DNA of 64,000 bases from NCBI GenBank assembly GCA_036277115.1, contig DASUNM010000023.1:1542907-1606906 (forward strand), given 5' to 3'. This stretch comes from Pyrinomonadaceae bacterium (lineage in GTDB: Bacteria > Acidobacteriota > Blastocatellia > Pyrinomonadales > Pyrinomonadaceae). Every line of letters begins with the position of its first letter. Within the stretch, counting starts at the first letter, position 1. The position numbers were made by a program, and so were the translations under genes. Shown piece after piece: positions 44,912-54,245 of the stretch. Under the pieces are notes generated by a model that was not told where the DNA came from, did no database searches, and saw only the letters and a list, made by a program, of their open reading frames with translations.

Positions 44912-46312
44912 CTAGCGCAGCTTTCCTTCTAAATGATAATCGCGCAGACGCCGATACAGCGTTGAAGGCGAGATGCCGAGCAAAGCGGCCGTCTTGCCTC
45001 GATGCCAGCCGGTCTGCTCCAGAGCATTAATGATTTGCTGCTTCTCAACGTCGCGCAGAGCCGTCGGCGTGGAAACATCCCCTCCGTTGGGTGCGCCCGT
45101 GGATGGTGTGACTGCAAACGAGGCCACGCCCAGCGTCCGGCCGGCGACTTCCGGCGGCAATTCACTCACGCTTATGCGGCCATCGTTGGCGAGCAGCACG
45201 GCCCGCTCTAAACAATTTCGCAGCTGGCGAACGTTGCCTGGCCAACCGTAGTCGCGCAGCTTTTCCACAACTTCCGGTTCAACTACAGGCGCGCTCGCCC
45301 CGGCCAGCTGTTTCAAAATGTGTTCTGTCAGCGGGGGAATATCTTCCGTGCGTTCCCGCAACGGCGCCAGATGGATTTGAAAACTGTTGATGCGATAGAG
45401 CAGGTCGGCGCGAAACGTCCCATCGTTTACTACCGAATCCAAATTGCGGTTCGTCGCCGCCACGATGCGCACGTTGACTTCGACTTTGCGCACGCCGCCG
45501 ACACGGAAGAAGGTGCGCGTCTCAATGGCGCGGAGAAGCTTTGCCTGCAAATTCGCCGGCAGCTCAGTCACTTCATCGAGAAATAGAGTGCCTCCGTCAG
45601 CCAGCTCAATCAATCCCAGCTTGCGAGCCTTCGCGCCAGAGAAGGCGCCCGCTTCGTAGCCAAACAATTCAGATTCCAGCAGCGACTCTTGAAACGCGGC
45701 ACAGTTTAAATCGATAAAGGCTCCGTTCGCCCGGTTCGAAAGCCGGTGAATCGCCTGCGCGATCAATTCTTTGCCGGTGCCGGACTCGCCGGTAATCAGT
45801 ACTGATGCATCAGACGGCGCGACCCGTTCAACCAGGCGAATCGCTTCCGCAATCGCTCTCGATTCCCCAATGATTTCCGGAATGGCGGTCTTGCGCTCAA
45901 TTTGGGCCCGCAGTCTTTGGTTATCAACCCGCAGGTTCCGCTTCTCAGCCGCCTGGCGCACGCGCACATCGAGTTCGCTGATGCTGTAAGGCTTGGTCAG
46001 GTAATCATAGGCGCCGGTTCTCATCGCCTCGACCGCGGTTTCGATGGTGCCCTGGCCCGTGAGCATGATGACTTCGGGAGGGTTGGGCCGTTCGTGAACG
46101 CGGCGCAGCAACTCCATGCCGTCCATGCGCGGCATGTTGATGTCGCACAACAGCACATCGACATTGCTCTCTTCAAGCTTTCGCAAGGCCGCTTCGCCGT
46201 CGGGTGCGACGTGCACACGATAGCCGAGCCGCTGCAGTTCTTTCTGCAACACCAGACGCAGGTTTGCCTCGTCTTCGGCTATCAGTAATCTTGCATTGCG
46301 TTGTTCGTCCAC
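44912..46312 (-). CDS. NtrC-family sigma-54 response regulator
   Basis: A 466-residue regulator: receiver domain (about 1-120) with the phospho-Asp in LLCDINMPRMDG, AAA+ domain (about 140-370) with Walker A GESGTGKE and Walker B GGTLFLDEV, and a Fis-type helix-turn-helix at the end (GKTAALLGISPSTLYRRL). The sigma-54 contact loop reads GAFSGA, with Ser for the usual Thr. GTG 46312, 8 bases after GGGAG, is the preferred start; the frame is open to 46402 but overlaps the kinase gene. It is paired with the kinase immediately upstream. Targets are unknown; the convergent PEP-CTERM gene is one candidate. Confidence 0.9.
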   Translation of the reverse strand: MDEQRNARLLIAEDEANLRLVLQKELQRLGYRVHVAPDGEAALRKLEESNVDVLLCDINMPRMDGMELLRRVHERPNPPEVIMLTGQGTIETAVEAMRTGAYDYLTKPYSISELDVRVRQAAEKRNLRVDNQRLRAQIERKTAIPEIIGESRAIAEAIRLVERVAPSDASVLITGESGTGKELIAQAIHRLSNRANGAFIDLNCAAFQESLLESELFGYEAGAFSGAKARKLGLIELADGGTLFLDEVTELPANLQAKLLRAIETRTFFRVGGVRKVEVNVRIVAATNRNLDSVVNDGTFRADLLYRINSFQIHLAPLRERTEDIPPLTEHILKQLAGASAPVVEPEVVEKLRDYGWPGNVRQLRNCLERAVLLANDGRISVSELPPEVAGRTLGVASFAVTPSTGAPNGGDVSTPTALRDVEKQQIINALEQTGWHRGKTAALLGISPSTLYRRLRDYHLEGKLR

Positions 46313-46355
46313 GCTTTCGACTCCCGCACTTGAATCGACGGCTGGCGCCGTTAGT

Positions 46356-48404
46356 TTAATCGCTCGCTTTGGGTAGCGAGATGGTGAAAGTAGTACCAAC
46401 ACCTACGGTTGACCGGACGTCGAGGCGGCCCCCGTGCTCAGATACAATACCATAACAGACCGCCAGCCCGAGGCCGGTGCCGCGACCCACGTCCTTCGTG
46501 GTGAAGAACGGATCAAAAATTTTGGTGAGGTTCTCGGGAGAGATGCCAACGCCATTGTCGGTGACTTCAATAGTCACGTTCGGTCCCGCAGGAACCGTAC
46601 GTAGCGTGAGCGTGCCGCCCTCTGGCATTGCATCAATCGCGTTGGTCGCAAGCGCGACCACCGCCTGTTGCAACTGACCTTCGTCACCCAATATCTCGGG
46701 AAGGTTTTTCATAGTTTCGATTTCGATCTGAATGTTGTTGTCCCCACGCTGTTGATGGGTGACGAGCCGCGCCGTCATCTTGATCGTCTCGGCCAGATTC
46801 ACGGGGACTCGATTGCCGGCGCGCAAACGACTGAAGTCCAGCAACCCATGTGTGATCTGTTTGCAGCGGAAAGCTTCATCGCGGATCAAACCGAGATACT
46901 CTTTTAGGTCTTCAACATCCGAAGATTCAGCGAAAGCGCCTTCCGCGATTCGGGTCTCCAGCGACTCAGCACAGGCCGCGATCGTCGCCAGCGGATTGTT
47001 GATTTCATGGACGACGCCGGCCGCCAGACGACCAACGGCCGCCAGCTTCTCAGCGCGCGCGACAGCGCGTTCAGATTTGACCCGGGAAGTAATGTTCTCG
47101 CCGACTGTGATGACGTGCGTCACCTCGTCCGTTTCGTCGGCGTGCATGGGTATTTTGCTGATAAGCCAGTGGTTAGCGTCGCCGGATTGCGTAATCGCCT
47201 CCTGCTCGACGCGGTGTATTTCACCGGTCGCGAATACCTTATTGAACTCGCGCTCCAGTAATTCCCTGCTTTGTTTTGTCAGCACATCGAAGATGTCTCT
47301 GCCCAGCACTTGTCCGCGCGGCATGCCGAGTTCACCCAATTCGCGATTGCGGTTCCAGGCCACAATACGCTTGTCACGATCGATGGCGTACAGCGAAAGC
47401 GGCAGGCTATCGATGATTGCTTCGGTGAAGCGCTGCTGTACTTCCGCCTCGACGGCGCGGCGGTCAACCTCTTCCGCAAGCGTCGCGGCCGATTCGCGCG
47501 CGTGTAGATACAACAACGAGATGTGCGCGGCGAGGGCCGCCTGCTGCGCGGCAGCGTCAATGAGACCACAGTCAGTATTTGAATAGTCTTGCGGACTGTC
47601 GAACGCGACGATTAGAGCGCCGAGGACTTCGCCGCCGAACCGGAGCGGACTGATGTACTCAGTCGTCCGCCGATCGTCGTGCAAAAGGAATTCTCTTTCA
47701 TTGGTCAGTAGCGACGGAGTGGCGGCGCGCTTCGAGTCTAACCATCCCGCAAAGCGTTCGCTGTTGACCAGTGATGCGCCTTCAGCGTTGCCTTCCCGGT
47801 CGAAGGCGCAGATGGCAAACCCGTGGCCGTTATTCTTCACCACACAGGCACACAAAGCGGCGTTGATGCCTTCGAACGTTGCACCCGCGACGCGGCGCGC
47901 CACCTGATCAGGTTCGAGAGTTTGCAGTAAACCGCGGCCGAGGTCGGCGAGGAAACGCAATTCATGATTCGCATCCGTCAGTTGCGACTCGCGTTGCGCG
48001 CCACTCAAGTGCGAATTGACCCTGGAGATGAGTTCCCCGGGTGTCGAAGGCTTGACGATGTAGTCGTCGGCGCCGGCGCTGAAAGCTTCAACCTTGCGCT
48101 GCTCGTTGTCGGTCGCTGAAAACACCAGCACCGGCAATTGGCGCAGCGACGGTTGCGCGCGCAGTAGACGACAAAGAGCGAGACCATCAACTTCCGGCAG
48201 CTCGACATCGAGCATCACCAGGTCGCACTGCTCTTTTTTCAAGAATCGCAGCGCCGATGGTGCGTCGCCAACCGCGACGGTGCGATGACCGGCGCTCTCA
48301 AAAATGCTGCGCAGGCCCTCGCGCGCCGACGAATCATCGTCGATTACGAGCAGGGTCGCCGGATTAGTCTCGAACGCAGGAGAAACAGACATTAAGGTCA
48401 ACAT
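46356..48404 (-). CDS. Hybrid sensor histidine kinase: receiver-GAF-PAS-HisKA-HATPase
   Basis: About 682 residues, no membrane segment. An N-terminal receiver (acidic DDD near 22-24, phospho-Asp in VMLDVELP) is followed by a GAF domain (about 160-315). A PAS domain comes next (about 330-450, with [15 protein letters not shown]). The HisKA box is [11 protein letters not shown], and the HATPase domain has DNGVGI and GTGLGLAV. With the receiver first, it may receive phosphate from another kinase and pass it on. It is the likely partner of the NtrC-type regulator 43 bases downstream. The frame is open to 48575, but the ATG at 48404 or 48392 fits the receiver start. Confidence 0.9.
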   Translation of the reverse strand: MLTLMSVSPAFETNPATLLVIDDDSSAREGLRSIFESAGHRTVAVGDAPSALRFLKKEQCDLVMLDVELPEVDGLALCRLLRAQPSLRQLPVLVFSATDNEQRKVEAFSAGADDYIVKPSTPGELISRVNSHLSGAQRESQLTDANHELRFLADLGRGLLQTLEPDQVARRVAGATFEGINAALCACVVKNNGHGFAICAFDREGNAEGASLVNSERFAGWLDSKRAATPSLLTNEREFLLHDDRRTTEYISPLRFGGEVLGALIVAFDSPQDYSNTDCGLIDAAAQQAALAAHISLLYLHARESAATLAEEVDRRAVEAEVQQRFTEAIIDSLPLSLYAIDRDKRIVAWNRNRELGELGMPRGQVLGRDIFDVLTKQSRELLEREFNKVFATGEIHRVEQEAITQSGDANHWLISKIPMHADETDEVTHVITVGENITSRVKSERAVARAEKLAAVGRLAAGVVHEINNPLATIAACAESLETRIAEGAFAESSDVEDLKEYLGLIRDEAFRCKQITHGLLDFSRLRAGNRVPVNLAETIKMTARLVTHQQRGDNNIQIEIETMKNLPEILGDEGQLQQAVVALATNAIDAMPEGGTLTLRTVPAGPNVTIEVTDNGVGISPENLTKIFDPFFTTKDVGRGTGLGLAVCYGIVSEHGGRLDVRSTVGVGTTFTISLPKASD

Positions 48405-48581
48405 TGAGGACCGAACAGTTTGATGCAACACGCGAGTTCCAGAGGATGAGAGGGGCGGGCCGGAAACAAATGGCCGGGTATTTTGAAGAGCGCGTTTGTG
48501 GTGGACTGCGCCCGAAGCGGACAAACTTGTCCGCAGCCAGTTTCCAGATTGGAAGATCGAGGCGGGAGTTGTCAAGATTAT

Positions 48582-50573
48582 TTAATTAATTGAAGCGGTA
48601 ACTAGATTTTCGGTATCGGCTTCCCCGGACGGGGCGACGGACGTGCTCATGGGGACTTCCGGCGCCTGCAGCAGTGGCAGCGCGCCGGTCTTGTGGGCCG
48701 ATTTCGCGCGATACATCGCCTGATCGGCCGCAATTAGAAGGTGATCCAAGGTCTCGCCGTCGGCGCCGAAAATCGACGCGCCAATCGAGATGCCCACCCG
48801 CGCGCGCGTTTGCGAGCCCGAGCCCACGCCCAGCGAGAACGAACTGACAACCATTTCAATACGGTCCCTCAGTTCCTCCACCTGCTGCACCGTCAAGTCC
48901 GGCAGCAACGCGACAAACTCGTCACCTGCATAGCGGGCGAGAAAGTCGTATTCCCGGAGCTGGTTCTGAATCAAGCTGGCAACTTCGCGCAACATGCGGT
49001 CGCCGATCTTGTGACCAAAGCTATCGTTGACGATCTTAAAGTCATCGAGGTCCAGCATGATGACCTGGAACGGACGATTGTTACGACGCGCGCGCGAGAC
49101 CTCCTGGTCGAATCGCACATGGAGCGCACGCGCATTTGGCAGCCCGGTCAACGAATCGGTCAGAGCATTGGATTCGGCTTGCGCGTGATGCATCGCGTTC
49201 GCGAGCGCGTCTGACGCCAAACGCGTGACTGTCTCGAGCAAACGAATCTGGTTGTTGGTGTATTCCCGAAGCGACGTCGAATACAGCGACAACGCGCCGA
49301 GCAAGACATCGCCCTTGAACAGCGGCAGCGATGCCATCGAACGATAGCGCGCATCGAGTTTCACCCCGAGTAGATCGAATTCGAGACTCGGTTGCAGCCG
49401 GTTTACTGAGCGGCGGTTCGCCATCGCAAAACCGGTGACACCTTCGCCCGGCGCGACACATCGATTGCGCAAAGCTTCGGCGTCGCGGCCGACGGCGAGG
49501 GCGGCGGACGCGTAACCTTTGATATCGTCGTAAAGGTAAACCGCGCACGTATCGAACGTCACCAGATGCCCCACCTTATCGACCAGCACTGACAGAGTGC
49601 TATCCATCTCCAGGGACGAACTGAACTTGCGTGCGATTTCGTAAAGCGCATACACCTCTCGATGCGCGTTGCGAATTTCATCGTACGCCGCGAAAGAAGT
49701 GTTCTCGCGCGCACTTGCAACTTCGTCTTCAGCCGGTGCAATCGGCATCGGAGGGTTGCTGGAATGAATTTCTGCGTCGAGGCCGCGACTGGAAATCTCA
49801 GACTCAAACCGCGGTAATTCGCCGATAAATAACTCAACGATGTTCGGATCGAAATGTGTGCCGGCGCCTTTGCGCAACAGGCTGATCGCATCTTCGCGCG
49901 ACATACTTGGACGGAACGGCCGGTCTTCGCGAACCGAGTCGAAAGAATCAACCACCGACATGATGCGCGCAGTGATCGGAATCTCTTCGCCTTTCAAGCC
50001 GTCGGGGTACCCGCAGCCGTCCCAACGCTCATGATGGTGCTTGACGATGGGGACTACCGGATACGGAAAATTGACGCGGCTGAGAATCTCGGCCCCGACA
50101 GTCGTGTGAATCTTTGTTTTCTCGAACTCAGCAGGCGTCAGCGATCCTGGCTTGTTCAAGATGTGATCGGGCACAGCCAGCTTGCCAATGTCATGCAGCA
50201 ACGCGCCTGCGCGTAAGGCGGCCAGCTCTTTCTCAGACAAGCCAAGCAACCGGCCCAGGCCATCGATATAGATTTCCACGCGTCGCACGTGACAATGCGA
50301 AGTCTGATCCTTCGCGTCAATCGCGGTGGCCAGTGCCTCGGCGGTCGCCAAATGCAGCCGGCTCATCTCCTCAGCTTCGCGTGTCTTTGCGTTGAGGCGC
50401 TCAAAATACAGTTTGTAAGTCCAGAAGGTGACGGCGAGCACAGGTACGCTCAGCACGGCGTATTTGATGCCGCCCTGGAGGACCCAAACGAATACCGAAA
50501 TACCGGTGACGGCGAGGACGTACCAATAGGGCCGAGCCGCGCCGTTGTAATCAGACATGTCGATCAGTTTCAT
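48582..50573 (-). CDS. HD-GYP phosphodiesterase with GAF and GGDEF (AGDEF) domains
   Basis: 663 residues. Two N-terminal membrane segments (about 14-50) anchor the protein. The HD-GYP domain (about 75-255) has HDIGK and HHHERWDGCGYPDGL with the GYP triad, so it may degrade cyclic di-GMP. A GAF domain (about 305-460) follows, then a GGDEF domain (about 475-625) whose signature is AGDEF with an I-site RxxD (REYD) five residues before. It carries both making and breaking domains in one chain. The first Gly to Ala change is tolerated in some cyclases, so activity is unclear. It lies upstream of the kinase gene with a 177-base gap that shows no clear feature. Confidence 0.9.
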   Translation of the reverse strand: MKLIDMSDYNGAARPYWYVLAVTGISVFVWVLQGGIKYAVLSVPVLAVTFWTYKLYFERLNAKTREAEEMSRLHLATAEALATAIDAKDQTSHCHVRRVEIYIDGLGRLLGLSEKELAALRAGALLHDIGKLAVPDHILNKPGSLTPAEFEKTKIHTTVGAEILSRVNFPYPVVPIVKHHHERWDGCGYPDGLKGEEIPITARIMSVVDSFDSVREDRPFRPSMSREDAISLLRKGAGTHFDPNIVELFIGELPRFESEISSRGLDAEIHSSNPPMPIAPAEDEVASARENTSFAAYDEIRNAHREVYALYEIARKFSSSLEMDSTLSVLVDKVGHLVTFDTCAVYLYDDIKGYASAALAVGRDAEALRNRCVAPGEGVTGFAMANRRSVNRLQPSLEFDLLGVKLDARYRSMASLPLFKGDVLLGALSLYSTSLREYTNNQIRLLETVTRLASDALANAMHHAQAESNALTDSLTGLPNARALHVRFDQEVSRARRNNRPFQVIMLDLDDFKIVNDSFGHKIGDRMLREVASLIQNQLREYDFLARYAGDEFVALLPDLTVQQVEELRDRIEMVVSSFSLGVGSGSQTRARVGISIGASIFGADGETLDHLLIAADQAMYRAKSAHKTGALPLLQAPEVPMSTSVAPSGEADTENLVTASIN

Positions 50574-50590
50574 GTTTGCCTTGCTTAATC

Positions 50591-50656
50591 GTTTAGCCGC
50601 GGGCTACCGCCCGCCGAATTGCAAACCGACGTGGCGGGCAGTAGCCCGCCTCTAAA
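50591..50656. repeat. REP-C-like palindrome, short form
   Basis: TTTAGCCGCGGGCTACCGCC and GGCGGGCAGTAGCCCGCCTC form an inverted pair in the divergent gap upstream of the HD-GYP gene. It shares the core GGGCAGTAGCCCG with other REP-C copies. Confidence 0.75.
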
Positions 50657-51081
50657 CAAGACGTCATCATTTCTGTCTAAAAAAGTCCGCGCCGAAACCT
50701 TCAACCGGGAGCAACCTCGGCATTTCAGTTCGGCGCGGCACTGGGCAAGTCGGCGATGCTGGCACGCATTCGCCGGCTGGGGTGTAGTAACAGGGCAAAA
50801 GAGTCGCGCGCTTCGGGTCATAATTTTTAGGCGGCTAGCGGACCCAGTGCGGTGGGCCCAACAGCGGTTAAGCTTTCCTAGCCGCGCCATTCACGATTAC
50901 AACGCGTGTGCCGCAAGTGTCTTTCGCGGAAGCTGGCCTATTTGCGTGGATTTCTGATGACACCGCGTTAGTTCATCGGGCAGATGCGGTCACGTTTCTC
51001 ATTCTGACAAGTCAGACTGACGGCAGTCGCGTTGACAACTTCATTTGGCCGGTGCACCGTTCATCATCTTCCAAAAATCGG
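50657..51081. other. 425-base stretch without a convincing gene
   Basis: The open frame of the MFS gene extends through part of it, but that translation is not like a transporter start. It contains strong local stems (for example GCGCCGAA with TTCGGCGC, 50690-50735) and many short inverted repeats. No tRNA, known riboswitch motif or repeat family was matched. It may be the promoter and leader region of the divergent HD-GYP and MFS genes, or a structured RNA. Confidence 0.4.
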
Positions 51082-52437
51082 ATGAAGCTGCGAAACAGAG
51101 TTCAACCAACCGTCGCGACGGCGCCGTCAGTCGGTTATTTAGAGCTGCTTCGGAAGAACCGGCAGTTCCGCATGCTTTGGTTAGGCCAGGTGGTCAGCCA
51201 GATGGGCGATTGGTTCGACACAATTGCCGTTTACACCCTAGCGTTGCAACTGACAGGTTCCAGTCGATCAGTCGCGCTGATCATGGTCGCGCGTTTCCTG
51301 CCGAGCGTCGTCATGGGCCCGCTGTCCGGCGTCGTGGCCGACCGGTTCAGCCGGCGGTCGATCATGATCGCTTCAGACATCATGCGCGCGCTGGTAGTGC
51401 TCGGATTTTTGTTCGTGCGCCGTCCGGATCAAATGTGGCTGGTTTACGTGCTCACGGTTTTGCAACTGGCGTTCTCAGCATTCTTCGAACCGGCGAAGAC
51501 CGCCGCCATTCCCTCGATCGTTTCGGATCGCGAATTACTTCCGGCAAATGCCATCGCCTCGGTCACATGGTCGATCATGTTGACTACCGGCGCAGCCATC
51601 GGTGGCGTCGTGACCGGATTGTTCGGGACGAATGCCGCATTCATCCTGGATTCGCTGACGTTCCTGGCTTCGGCAATCTTGATCAGCCGGGTGAGTCTTC
51701 CGAAACGCCCGGCGCGCGAGAAAACTAAACTGACAGTCGCGAAAGCGGTCGGCATCACCGACACGATTGAAGGCGCCCGCTATGTGAAGCAGCGTCCGCG
51801 CGTGCTGGCTTACCTGATGGTCAAGACTTCGTGGGGAGTGGGCGGTGGGATCTTGACGCTGCTCGCGGTTTTCGGCGAGCGGGTTTTCCCGGTAGCCGGG
51901 AAGACCGCGACAGGCATCGGCGTGCTGTTCACGGCCCGGGGTATCGGCACGGCCATCGGACCCATCGTTGCACGCCGGTGGGTGGGCGAAACACGCCGGC
52001 ACATGCAGACTTCGATTGGCGTCGCGTTCCTGATCGCCGGAGTTTTTTACGCTGCGTTCGGAACTTCGAGAAGCTTCACGCTTGCGTTGCTGTGCCTGCT
52101 CGTCGCTCACGCCGGCGGCAGCATCCTCTGGGTGTACTCAACGGTGCTTCTGCAACAAACCGTTGGAGATCAGTTCCGCGGCCGTGTCTTTGCGGCTGAG
52201 TTAACGCTCGTTACCCTAACAATGGCAGCCTCGAATTATGCTGTGGGCGAACTGATGGATCGGTTCGGATTCTCGCCGCGCGTGGTAACGGCCGCGATCG
52301 GCGTGTTTTTTCTGCTGCCTGGAATAATCTGGTTTGTAACGCGGAAATGGTGGGACGTGGCAGAGGCCCGCGTGTCACCGCGTGTCAGTACCCCGAGCGG
52401 TAGCGAGGTGGATCGATCAGTCAACGTTGACCCCTGA
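51082..52437 (+). CDS. MFS drug/siderophore exporter-like protein
   Basis: About 451 residues with 12 predicted membrane segments. The N-terminal RKNRQFRMLWLGQVVSQMGDWFD and the loop GPLSGVVADRFSRRSIMI are the MFS signature between segments 2 and 3. It resembles the MFS_3 (EntS/TetV-like) efflux group. ATG 51082 (MKLRNRV) is preferred over the open frame from 50908. The last 20 or so residues (after EARVS) are encoded by a REP-A palindrome and are probably not functional. Substrate unknown. Confidence 0.85.
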   Translation: MKLRNRVQPTVATAPSVGYLELLRKNRQFRMLWLGQVVSQMGDWFDTIAVYTLALQLTGSSRSVALIMVARFLPSVVMGPLSGVVADRFSRRSIMIASDIMRALVVLGFLFVRRPDQMWLVYVLTVLQLAFSAFFEPAKTAAIPSIVSDRELLPANAIASVTWSIMLTTGAAIGGVVTGLFGTNAAFILDSLTFLASAILISRVSLPKRPAREKTKLTVAKAVGITDTIEGARYVKQRPRVLAYLMVKTSWGVGGGILTLLAVFGERVFPVAGKTATGIGVLFTARGIGTAIGPIVARRWVGETRRHMQTSIGVAFLIAGVFYAAFGTSRSFTLALLCLLVAHAGGSILWVYSTVLLQQTVGDQFRGRVFAAELTLVTLTMAASNYAVGELMDRFGFSPRVVTAAIGVFFLLPGIIWFVTRKWWDVAEARVSPRVSTPSGSEVDRSVNVDP

Positions 52438-52466
52438 CCCGGTCGCTAACGCTCTCGGTACTGACA
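52382..52466. repeat. REP-A palindrome overlapping the MFS 3' end
   Basis: GTGTCAGTACCCCGAGCGGT and GCTAACGCTCTCGGTACTGACAC arms. The left arm supplies the final codons of the exporter, and the stop lies in the core. It is followed by a short GC-rich stretch before the LOG-like gene. Confidence 0.85.
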
Positions 52467-52503
52467 CCACGCGGCGGGCAACGCCCCCCTCTAACGTAAA
52501 GTC

Positions 52504-53037
52504 ATGAAGATCAAAATCGGTGTCATGGGTTCGGCGGAAAAAATGCCGGACGTTTGTGCAAAAGCAGAGGCGTTGGGCCGGGCAATTGCCGCGCGTGACG
52601 CGATCCTGCTGACCGGCGCGACGACCGGGGTGGTTTACGTAACCGGGAAAGCCGCGCGAGATTCCGGCGCCACGCACGTCGGTATTTCGCCGGCGCACAA
52701 CGCCGAGGAACACGTGGAGCGATACGAGCTGCCGCTCGACGCTTGTGACGCGATCATCTATACCGGCTTTGGATTGAAAGGTCGAAACGTGGTCCTGGTG
52801 CGTTCGTGCGATGTCGTGATATTCATTTCCGGCTCGATCGGATCGCTGAATGAATTCACCATCGCGTACGACGAAGGAAAAATAATCGGCTGTCTGACGG
52901 GAACGGGCGGAGTCGCTGATGAAATCAAAAAGTTGGCTGAGACTTTTCCGAAGCAAACGAAGTCGCGGATCTTTTATGACGACGATCCGGTGCGGCTAAT
53001 CGGTAAGTGCACGGGCGCGATGGATGAGGGGCACTAG
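52504..53037 (+). CDS. LOG/lysine-decarboxylase-fold nucleotide-binding protein
   Basis: A 177-residue Rossmann-type protein of the LOG-like family (often annotated TIGR00725). The opening GVMGSAE and the loop LLTGATTGVVYVTGKAA (about 36-52) fit the family. The late SGSIGSLNEF near 119-128 replaces the PGGxGTxxE motif of true LOG cytokinin hydrolases, so nucleotide phosphoribohydrolase activity is doubtful. The C-terminus ends at the edge of a REP-C palindrome. It is a single gene between repeats, so its context gives no hint of its role. Confidence 0.78.
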   Translation: MKIKIGVMGSAEKMPDVCAKAEALGRAIAARDAILLTGATTGVVYVTGKAARDSGATHVGISPAHNAEEHVERYELPLDACDAIIYTGFGLKGRNVVLVRSCDVVIFISGSIGSLNEFTIAYDEGKIIGCLTGTGGVADEIKKLAETFPKQTKSRIFYDDDPVRLIGKCTGAMDEGH

Positions 53038-53097
53038 CCCGACCGTAAGGGAGGCCTCACCAGCCCGAGCCCTTGCTTACGCGCGGGCTAATGCCCC
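53028..53097. repeat. REP-C palindrome
   Basis: GGGGCACTAGCCCGACCGTA at the left and CGCGGGCTAATGCCCC at the right are the arms, more diverged than in the copies at 16637 and 22911. The left arm supplies the stop codon of the LOG-like gene. Confidence 0.75.
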
Positions 53098-53120
53098 GGC
53101 TCGACTCTCCGAGACCAGTT

Positions 53121-53912
53121 ATGGACTTAGGAATCAAAGATCGTGTTGCACTTGTCGCCGCCGCCAGTCGCGGCATTGGCTATGCGGCCGCGCTTGAGCT
53201 GGCCCGCGAGGGCGCGCGAGTTTTTCTTTGCTCGCGTGATGAACAGCGCGCTTCGGAAGCCGCCGCAGCCATTCACAAAGAGACAGGCGCGGACATCGCC
53301 GGCATTGCGGCCGACGTTACGAACGGCCAGGACACGGAAAGGTTTGTCGCGCTCGCTCTTGAACGCGCCGGTCGCGTGGACATCTGCGTGACGAACGCAG
53401 GCGGCCCGCCGGCGACAGTTTTCGACAATACGGACATCGAGATGTTTCGCCAGGCGTTTGAGTTAAATGCCCTCTCTGCGATTCGACTGGCGAAGCTGGT
53501 TCTGCCCGGCATGCGCGAGCGCAAGTGGGGCCGTATCATCAACGTCACGTCGATCTCAGTCAAACAGCCGGTGGAAGGATTGCTGCTTTCCAACACCGTG
53601 CGTGCCGGACTGACGGGCTGGGCGAAAACGGTCTCGAATGAGGTCGCCACCGACGGGGTGACCGTGAATAACGTCGCGCCGGGTTACACTTTGACAGAAC
53701 GGCAGAGCGAACTCGCGAACATGCGGTCAAAGGCGACCGGCAAATCAAAGCAGGAAATCATTGAAACGTGGGCGACGCAGACACCCATGCGGCGCATGGC
53801 GGGCGCGGAGGAAATCGCTGCGGCGATTGCATTCCTCGCTTCCGAGCGTGCTTCTTACATCACCGGCGTGACCCTGCAAGTCGATGGCGGGTGGACGCGG
53901 GGATTGTTTTAG
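53121..53912 (+). CDS. Short-chain dehydrogenase/reductase, atypical active site
   Basis: A 263-residue Rossmann protein. The cofactor motif is AASRGIGYA (about 14-22). ADVTNG, VTNAGGPP (near 87-94) and the C-terminal APGYTLTERQ and ITGVTLQVDGGW are normal SDR features. The catalytic Y-x-x-x-K is not found: after NVTSIS the region reads LSNTVRAGLTG, with Asn at the Tyr position and Arg at the Lys position. Such members of the FabG-like group exist and may be inactive or use other chemistry. ATG 53121 fits the family N-terminus better than the open frame from 53073. Confidence 0.82.
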   Translation: MDLGIKDRVALVAAASRGIGYAAALELAREGARVFLCSRDEQRASEAAAAIHKETGADIAGIAADVTNGQDTERFVALALERAGRVDICVTNAGGPPATVFDNTDIEMFRQAFELNALSAIRLAKLVLPGMRERKWGRIINVTSISVKQPVEGLLLSNTVRAGLTGWAKTVSNEVATDGVTVNNVAPGYTLTERQSELANMRSKATGKSKQEIIETWATQTPMRRMAGAEEIAAAIAFLASERASYITGVTLQVDGGWTRGLF

Positions 53913-53982
53913 AAGATCATCGGCACAGTACTGCGAGCAGTATCGGATACACATTCACCTTAACCTGCGAGGATCCTGAATT

Positions 53983-54237
53983 ATGGCGCGAGGCTGGGAA
54001 AGCAAATCGGTTGAAGATCAGGTCGCTGATGCTGAGGCGGCGAAGGACGATCGAGCGAAACTCCACCTCTCTGCGCAAGAGCGCGTACTGGAGAACCAGC
54101 GGCAGCATCTGCTGCTCTCGCGAACCCAAATTATGGGTCGCCTTAAGGCAGCCACGAATGAACGTTACCGCACGCAACTCGAGGCGGCGCTTCAGGATTT
54201 AGAAAACAAACTGCGTGAGTTGGACCCGAAGGAATAA
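53983..54237 (+). CDS. Short coiled-coil protein, unknown
   Basis: An 84-residue, highly charged and almost wholly helical protein (runs of E/K/R/Q/A with heptad-like Leu spacing between about 20 and 80). No Cys, no membrane segment. A family was not recognised. It sits in a 333-base space between the SDR gene and the convergent purE gene and has a plausible GAGGATCC stretch ahead of its ATG. Confidence 0.6.
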   Translation: MARGWESKSVEDQVADAEAAKDDRAKLHLSAQERVLENQRQHLLLSRTQIMGRLKAATNERYRTQLEAALQDLENKLRELDPKE

Positions 54238-54245
54238 CTTTAGGT

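Noticed and set aside
50760..50774. Sigma-54 promoter (TGGCACGCATTCGCC)
   Set aside because: The distance between the GG and GC pairs is one base too short and the TTGC half is poor.
50870..50930. SRP RNA-like sequence (ACGCGTGTGCCGC)
   Set aside because: The diagnostic GGAAG/AGCAG tetraloop region of the small SRP RNA is missing.
52504..53037. Cytokinin-activating LOG enzyme
   Set aside because: The catalytic PGGxGTxxE motif is replaced by SGSIGSLNE, so only the fold family is claimed.
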